Shown here: in pieces, positions 57,965 through 64,000 of the stretch | Layout of the letters: every line of letters starts with the position of its first letter | Position numbering within the stretch: position 1 is the first letter of the stretch | Assembly (NCBI GenBank): GCA_037783545.1 | Contig: JBBELK010001235.1 | Location: forward strand, 1-64,000 | Direction: 5' to 3' | DNA: 64,000 bases | Source: Henricia sp. BOLD:AAB3569 | Taxonomy: Eukaryota; Echinodermata; Asteroidea; Spinulosida; Echinasteridae | Notes under the pieces: model-generated | The model's database searches: none | Told to the model about the DNA's origin: nothing | The model's input: the letters and a program-made list of their open reading frames with translations, nothing else | Translations under genes and position numbers: made by a program

Positions 57965-58689
57965 TACATGTGTAAATGCGTATGCATGTAACTTTAAATT
58001 TACTGTTACCCGGTATGTGCTCCAACAAGCCCAGCATATTAACGACATACACGTACATGCAGTAAACCAAGATGTTGCATAAAATGTGCAACATTAGGCA
58101 GTCACACCCACATGTACTGGTACATGCACATGTAGGCTGGTCATGTCAGCAATAGTGTATACATGAACCTTCACCCACCAAAAACATGCTAAAAATTATC
58201 TAGGTTGACCAATAGTCACATCTGGAATATTGGTTGAACCCTTTTTTTGCCTAGTCAAAACCTGCCTGCACCGAAGCGTGATAAAAATTGGTTCAATTTC
58301 TCTAAAGTGGTCCCAACACCAAGTTGTGATCATGAACTTGGACCTTAGCAGCCATTAAGTCTTTCACAACAACCGTGGAAACTGAAATTGGAAGAAAACC
58401 AATTTTCTAACGACCCTCTTGGCGATCATAAAAAGCAAGCCAGTCCGCTGTCTGCAAAGTTTCCCCTCAAAATGCTGTGCAACATCTGTCATAACACACC
58501 CATTCCGTAGCCCCAGGGCCAAGGTTTAGCAATGACCTCGTGGGGCAAGTGTAGGAAAACAACACGTGAGGAAAGAATGAGCTTCTTTGAGGAAAGAAAG
58601 AGAACTTTGCTTCAAAGTGGAAGTGAAGATTTTAGGTTTTTCTAGTCGGATATTTCTTGTCGTTGCAGTCAATTTCATGAATGAGTTTT

Positions 58690-58728
58690 AAAGGCCATCA
58701 AGACAGCCCAGCTGTCTTGATGGCCTTT
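58690..58728. repeat. Perfect 17-bp stem hairpin
   Basis: AAAGGCCATCAAGACAG, five-base loop, exact complement. Too short for a typical animal microRNA precursor; its role is unknown. Confidence 0.5.
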
Positions 58729-59013
58729 GTTGAAATTGCAATAAAAAGAATGCTCTACATGTACAGTATGCAAATGTCATGTTTTACAATGGACCACTAC
58801 TCCATGAAAGCCAATATCTCAACGTGAAGGAGTCCTTGCATGTACGTACAGCCTTGCTATTGAGACAATATGGCTGTTTTGTGCAAAGAGAGAATTAAAG
58901 ATGCCCGTTATTAGCAATATCCATTCCTTGACCAAATTCTTACCCCACAGTTTGCTTTAATTATCTTGTTCAGTTTTACAGAATTTATATATCGCGTTAT
59001 GCTAAACCTACTA

Positions 59014-59460
59014 ACACCGTGTTTACACTGGTCCCGAGCTCGGGATCAAGATTGATCCCCTGATAAGAAGGCGTTAGTGTTAACCGCAATGATCCTGAGT
59101 GCCGCGTTTACATTCTGTAGTTGGTCTCGAGCGCGGTGCCAGAAGTTGCAGTCAAAGGTCATGCTCTGTGTGTGCATGGGTTGTGCATGTACAGTGTACA
59201 AGGCCACTTGAATTTCGCGGGCTTTTCCCCCGCTACGGCTGTGGAGCGGATGTGGCAGGTTGCGGTAAAGACTAATTGCTTATCTAACCGCAAACTGATC
59301 CCGAGCTCGGGATCGAACCCTCCGCCAACGCGAGACCAAAATCTCGGGGTCTGATCCGGGGACAATTTGGTTCCGAGAGCGTTTACACTTAGTTGTGATC
59401 CGGGGCTGATCCCGAGCTCGGTGTTCGATCCCGAGCTCGGGATCAAGTGTAAACAGGGTG
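59014..59460. mobile_element. Fold-back element, GTTTACAC ends with GATCCCGAGCTCGG words (copy 2)
   Basis: Inverted full-length relative of 15306-15734, sharing ends and internal stretches such as CTTATCTAACCGCAAACTGA and GTGGAGCGGATG. Confidence 0.7.
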
Positions 59461-59479
59461 ATAAACTTGATACAATACG

Positions 59480-59911
59480 TGTGTTTCTATCAAGACCCTT
59501 TTACCGGAAAAGATGAAAAATGTGCTCAGTAGAAACGGGTCTTATCCGCAATTTTCAGGTAAATTACGGGAAGAATTTTCCCCAGCAATTTTCCTTCTCG
59601 AGGAAGGAAAATGCCGGGGAATTTATCCGGTAAGCGCCAATAGAAACACGCGCCGTTCTGCCTGAATGCGCATACAAGAGAGAGAACGTAAACTTGTGAC
59701 CGCAACAATGACTGATCTAATGCACACATAATGTTTGACCCTAGCATGTGACCTTTATCCGATAAACTCACATAGCGCGACGAAGGCCAACAAGCTCCGC
59801 TATTTTCCAGAAGGAGCGGCTCAGTAGAAACTTTGCGTTTCCCGCTATTTACCGGTAAATGGGTTTACTGGTAAAATCCTGGATCTTCAATAGAAACACG
59901 CTAAATGACAG
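59480..59911 (+). repeat. ACCGGTAAA / AATAGAAACACGC repeat, fuller copy
   Basis: The ends GTGTTTCTAT and ATAGAAACAC are inverted. Inside, CAGTAGAAAC and ACCGGTAAATGGG words recur. The inverted partial copy is at 4096-4490. Confidence 0.55.
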
Positions 59912-62900
59912 ATTTTTGAAACTCACAGACACAGCAATAGAAGAATAAATCGAAGACATTATAAAACACAGCTACGTAATACAATAGTTTTATTCTCACA
60001 ATTTGGCAGCAGATAATCACTACATTGTACAAGCTGATTTACGGCACAATTGAACATGACTGACTTACATACGGCACTTCTGAACAACTTCCAATGCACA
60101 TCTGTATTCATTTGATGCCAGAAATAACGTCACCCTCATTAATGATAACATTTTTGATTGACAAAGTGGAGAAAATAACTTAATACTAACATTAAAACTT
60201 TATATGTATTTTTTTTTTTTAAACTACAAAATTAACTCGGGCGTGAAGTGTTTTTGTGATTCTAGGATTTTCAGTGTGTCATAAATTCCTTCCACGCCAC
60301 TTTTTTTCTAAAAGCGACCTGCGTCAAATTTGTACGTACATTGTACAATGCATCGATGTACATGTCAGGGATGTGATTTGTTCCGGATTAATCTTTGTCA
60401 CAAACCAATGAGACAAAAGAAAGTTCCGGGAAAAACCAAAACAATTATCACATTCCTAATTAATGGTCAACTTCCAGATTTTGACTCCCAGCAGGTTAAG
60501 TGTAATTCGTGTTTCTTTGTAATTTAAATTTCTAACTACATGCTGATTTTTTTTCTTCTCGTAGGCTAAAATACCAAGCTACACGTGTGTGCATTTTTAC
60601 AATTATACAACTGATTTACAGAGTTATATTTAAGTTACATCTCCCTGTGGTAAGCATTGTACATGTACACAGTAAACAGTAATGACACATATTCCGAGAC
60701 ATTATATATACAAAAATTACAAGCTCACATGGTTGAAATGCACACTCACACTGACCCTTCCATGTTTTTGCATATAGTATGTTACACTGTTATACATCTC
60801 TTTCACTTACATACTTAATACACAACTGTACAAGCAAAAAGGCCACACATTTTTCAGTGAGATTAATTGATGACAAAAACTCAATAAATAGAAGGAAAAA
60901 GAAAAAGAAAAATCCTAAAGCGAAAGAAAAATTTAACAACCTGGGGGGAACAAGTTTCAAAAATATTTCCCCAAAAGTCCACACTCTTTTTGAGATTAAA
61001 GCTAACCATAAGTTTAACTACTTCAGTTCAGGTTGACAAACTGCAAAATTAACAGTGTCATGTACATTTGCCTTGCCTTGCCTATGCCCTTAACTCGGGT
61101 TTGAGTCGTAGGGGCGCATGTACTTGTACACGTACAAAGAACTCAAATTTTAGGGAGGCTACCGTACATATGAGGGACCTTGGTGCCATTTTCAAATCAC
61201 CGATTTTTAAATTATTAAATGAAATTGCCTTATTAAAAAATAATTGATACAATTTGGCATTGCCCTTTTAGTGGAGAAAACCGAGGCTTGTATACGTATA
61301 TGTATACATGTGTACAGTATGTGTACATGTATGTCTTCATTTGCTACAGCCTTGTTCTTTGAGAAATATTTGTGGTGACATTTCCCTTTTTTAAATAACA
61401 TACAATTTTTGGTACATTTCCCACTTTTTACAGTATACCCCCCCAAGCTTATAGAGCACTCGTTCTTTTCTCACTGAGTAATGCACGAGTACAGTTGTAC
61501 AAACAATCTACACACCAAGGGGTGATCATTCAGTTTTATCCCAAGTCCATCCTATCTGTTTTGCAATAGACATTGGTTTGAGACATGCCATGACAAATTA
61601 CCAATTTTACAGGTCGCGACCTTTGGGTTGTGAGGGGCTTGGGTGAAAAGACGCCCGCCCGCCATGTATGCATGTGAATCATTCTGCAAACTCCGGCTTG
61701 GATAAACAAAACCTGACAATGGCCCAAACCTACTGGTGATAAATTGTCAATAGCGCAATTTGAGAGAAAACCAGAGTTGTTGATCGGCTCGGCGCAACTC
61801 GGCTTTCCACAGAAGCTTGCCGAGCCGACAAAGAAATTGAGATAATTTGGAGGGGTTGGGAGGCTGGTAAGGTCCCCTAAAGGCGCTGGGCACCAGTGAA
61901 TATGAGGAGGCTTCGCAAGCACTGTTTGTTAGTTCTTTGGGGGTCTTGTTTGCCTCAAGTAAATGTTTTCAGAGAGGGTTGGTTTGTTCATGTTGTGAGA
62001 GCAGTTCTCTGTAAATCAATGTTGGAATAATAAATTGGGACGCTCCATTGACGAAAGACAGCCAAAGGTCCCGATAAATTAGTTGCATATACGACACCTT
62101 GGTGACACGAACACTACACCCACTTAACTGAATGAGAGGAGGATGTTGGATATTTCTTTCCGATTTTTTCAATCGCAAATTACATGCCAGACAGGACACA
62201 CATTTTAACATTACACAATCATTGTCGGCTTTTTATTGTAAAACACCTTGTCATAGATTACACAAGAGCAACATTTTAAGAATGACAACTGACATACATG
62301 TTCAATGTATGTACTTCTTGGTAAATGGAAGATTGAACAAAAATGTCACCACAGATATTTTTCAAAAATGGCATGTGAAACTGATCAAACAATAAGTGGA
62401 GAGTTTATCGATAGTTAAACCAGGTTAAACCAAAACTTGTCTTTGTAAACCACCGAAAAGGGGCTGGAATAAGGCCGTTTTTGATAGTAAAACAGTTTAC
62501 GTACTGGTACCGCAGATCATTCAGACAACTAAGATATTTTTTTGTTGGACCAAAGTTGGACCATCTATATGCATCCTTATGACAAATGTTTGCATTTTTT
62601 TTCAACACTCCTCAATACATTTCCAACCCACGCAGAACTGAATAACACCCTAAACAAAGACATTCAACCTAAATAAACATGCAGACGGAACAGCCGAGAA
62701 TCAACAATGTGTGAAGACAGCGACACTAAAACGTTTAATAATACTTCTGGGAAGCTTACCAGGAAAAAAAATGCCAGCAACCCCTGCTGTAATAAAGCAA
62801 AGTGACAAACATTCCTCACGCTTGGCAGAGTTTATTGTTGTCTGTGTCATGGCTGGCTGGGAAAATAAGGACCGTTTTGAACCGGTCCTAAATAAGCAAT

Positions 62901-63130
62901 AAGGTGTGACTCAATATAACACTCCAAAGGAATCACTGGGATAAACATGCATTAGTATGTCTACTGTATGTGTATGCAGGACAACAGTGTGTCACTATTT
63001 TTAAACTGCCAGCCAGGGCTAAATTTTTAAACTTGTCCATTCGGTGCTCGATTTGAGGGCATCACCGCCACCTTCCATTCAAACATAACAGACGTTTGAA
63101 ATTAAAAGGAATTCTTTTGGGGGCATTGCT
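59912..63130. other. No recognised gene; possible 3' UTR-like sequence
   Basis: AT-rich sequence with many short frames and no recognised protein. TTTTATT near 59988 would be a polyadenylation signal on the minus strand, so a minus-strand gene to the right could end here; no exon supports this. A fragment of the GGATTCAC family lies near 60240-60335. Confidence 0.3.
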
Positions 63131-63134
63131 CAAG

Positions 63135-63372
63135 GGTGGATTCACACCACACCGACCCTTTTTCGCACACAAGTGCAACGCGCATCGCTTTCTGAAGGAG
63201 CGACGTAGACGGAAATTGGAGCCGAGTAACACACTGAAAATGACACAATCAACTGGTCGGAATGCGTTTTTGAGATTCTATGAGTTTTAGTGCTTCATGT
63301 CACTCTAGATTCCCTGCACGGTACTTTTTCCCGAAGCGACGAGCGTCAAAATTGCGCGCCAATGAATCCACC
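63135..63372. mobile_element. GGTGGATTCA-family fold-back element, best-preserved ends
   Basis: GGTGGATTCA at 63135 and TGAATCCACC ending 63372 are perfect inverted ends; inner GCGACG/CGTCGC words are mirrored. Related to 47623-47861. The remaining 63373-64000 has no recognised feature. Confidence 0.65.
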
Positions 63373-64000
63373 TGAAACAAAACGGACAGACTTCATGTCA
63401 CAAATTGTGCAGATTTTCCTTTTCCGGTAAGCCGTCCTTTAATGCATTGCACGCAAATTTGCGCATTGAGTCTCACTTCTATACTTTGTTTTTTAAGTAT
63501 GCAAACCCCAGAATTCACCACAAGGCAGGGCATCTGTGCCAAAGTGTAACTAAACGGGTTCTACCGTACCAGTACATGTACATGCCGAAAAGTACTGATC
63601 AAAATATCCGGCTGATAAAATTTACAAAGTGTGATGAGGCTAAATGCCTTGCAGAAATTACAACTTCATGATCATAATAAATAAAACTTCTGAGCATTCA
63701 ACACAATGATTTTATTAAAATGGAACAGGCTATAATTAAAACATACTTTGGTTATAATAAAAAATACAGTACCTCAAACAAAGCCAAATGTGGCAACAAA
63801 TAACAGGAAAGCAACAAATAACAGGAAAGCAACAAAATTGAGGCAACAGAGTTTTTAAAATGTTGGAACTGTTTAAAACGAACAAATAAACTTGTCATTT
63901 AAAATAAAAGATAGATTTTTTTGTTTTTAACCAAGCTGATAAAACATGATAAAATGCATCTCATTATGCCAAACATGTCCATCTTTTTCTGGAAATGCAT

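Noticed and set aside
1-64000. A bacterial-type defence system, CRISPR array or biosynthetic cluster
   Set aside because: The tandem and inverted repeats are tRNA-derived or transposon ends, exons are spliced, and no operon-like gene runs exist.

Overview
The window looks like nuclear DNA of an animal, most likely a marine invertebrate deuterostome (an echinoderm fits, but this is inference). The grounds are AT-rich sequence, spliced exons with GT-AG borders, many short inverted-repeat transposons, tRNA-derived repeats, and the repeated words TAGGCCTA and ACATGTACATGT. There are no operons, ribosome-binding sites, CRISPR arrays or rRNA genes. Almost every open reading frame is short and lies in repeats, so coding content is low and exons must be found from splice signals plus protein sense.

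Left end (1-6,400): the one gene I can name is on the minus strand. Five exons (6383-6282, 5118-4849, 3756-3600, 3480-3298, 1509-1205) join with matching phases into a 339-codon open frame. It matches, in order, the N-terminal part of vertebrate KIAA2012, a protein of unknown function. The gene runs off the left edge. Its introns hold several miniature transposons and a tandem duplication carrying tRNA-like sequence.

Middle (6,400-50,000): mostly transposon graveyard. Well-bounded elements are a hAT relic (21728-23602), a 1.5-kb fold-back element with about 450-bp arms and a 9-bp target duplication (23648-25161), TTAA-flanked fold-backs (83-559, 4597-4729, 26345-26732, 28911-29427, 43378-43506), and a group of elements whose ends share GGCCTTTTCACAC (31821, 33053, 34745, 39869, 45284, 57617). 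Several are nested. Scattered among them are candidate minus-strand exons with good splice sites (for example 49845-49756, 49497-49408, 42293-41974, 21006-20852, 19889-19714, 18009-17904). They probably belong to one or two large, intron-rich genes that I cannot name.

Right end (50,000-64,000): more repeats, including an inverted copy of the 15306-15734 element at 59014-59460 and two copies of a 0.3-kb repeat at 52.5 and 53.8 kb. There is one plausible plus-strand exon pair (54146-54270 and 54332-54479). I see no cooperating gene system in the window. Its interest lies in the KIAA2012 homologue and in the layered, datable transposon insertions.
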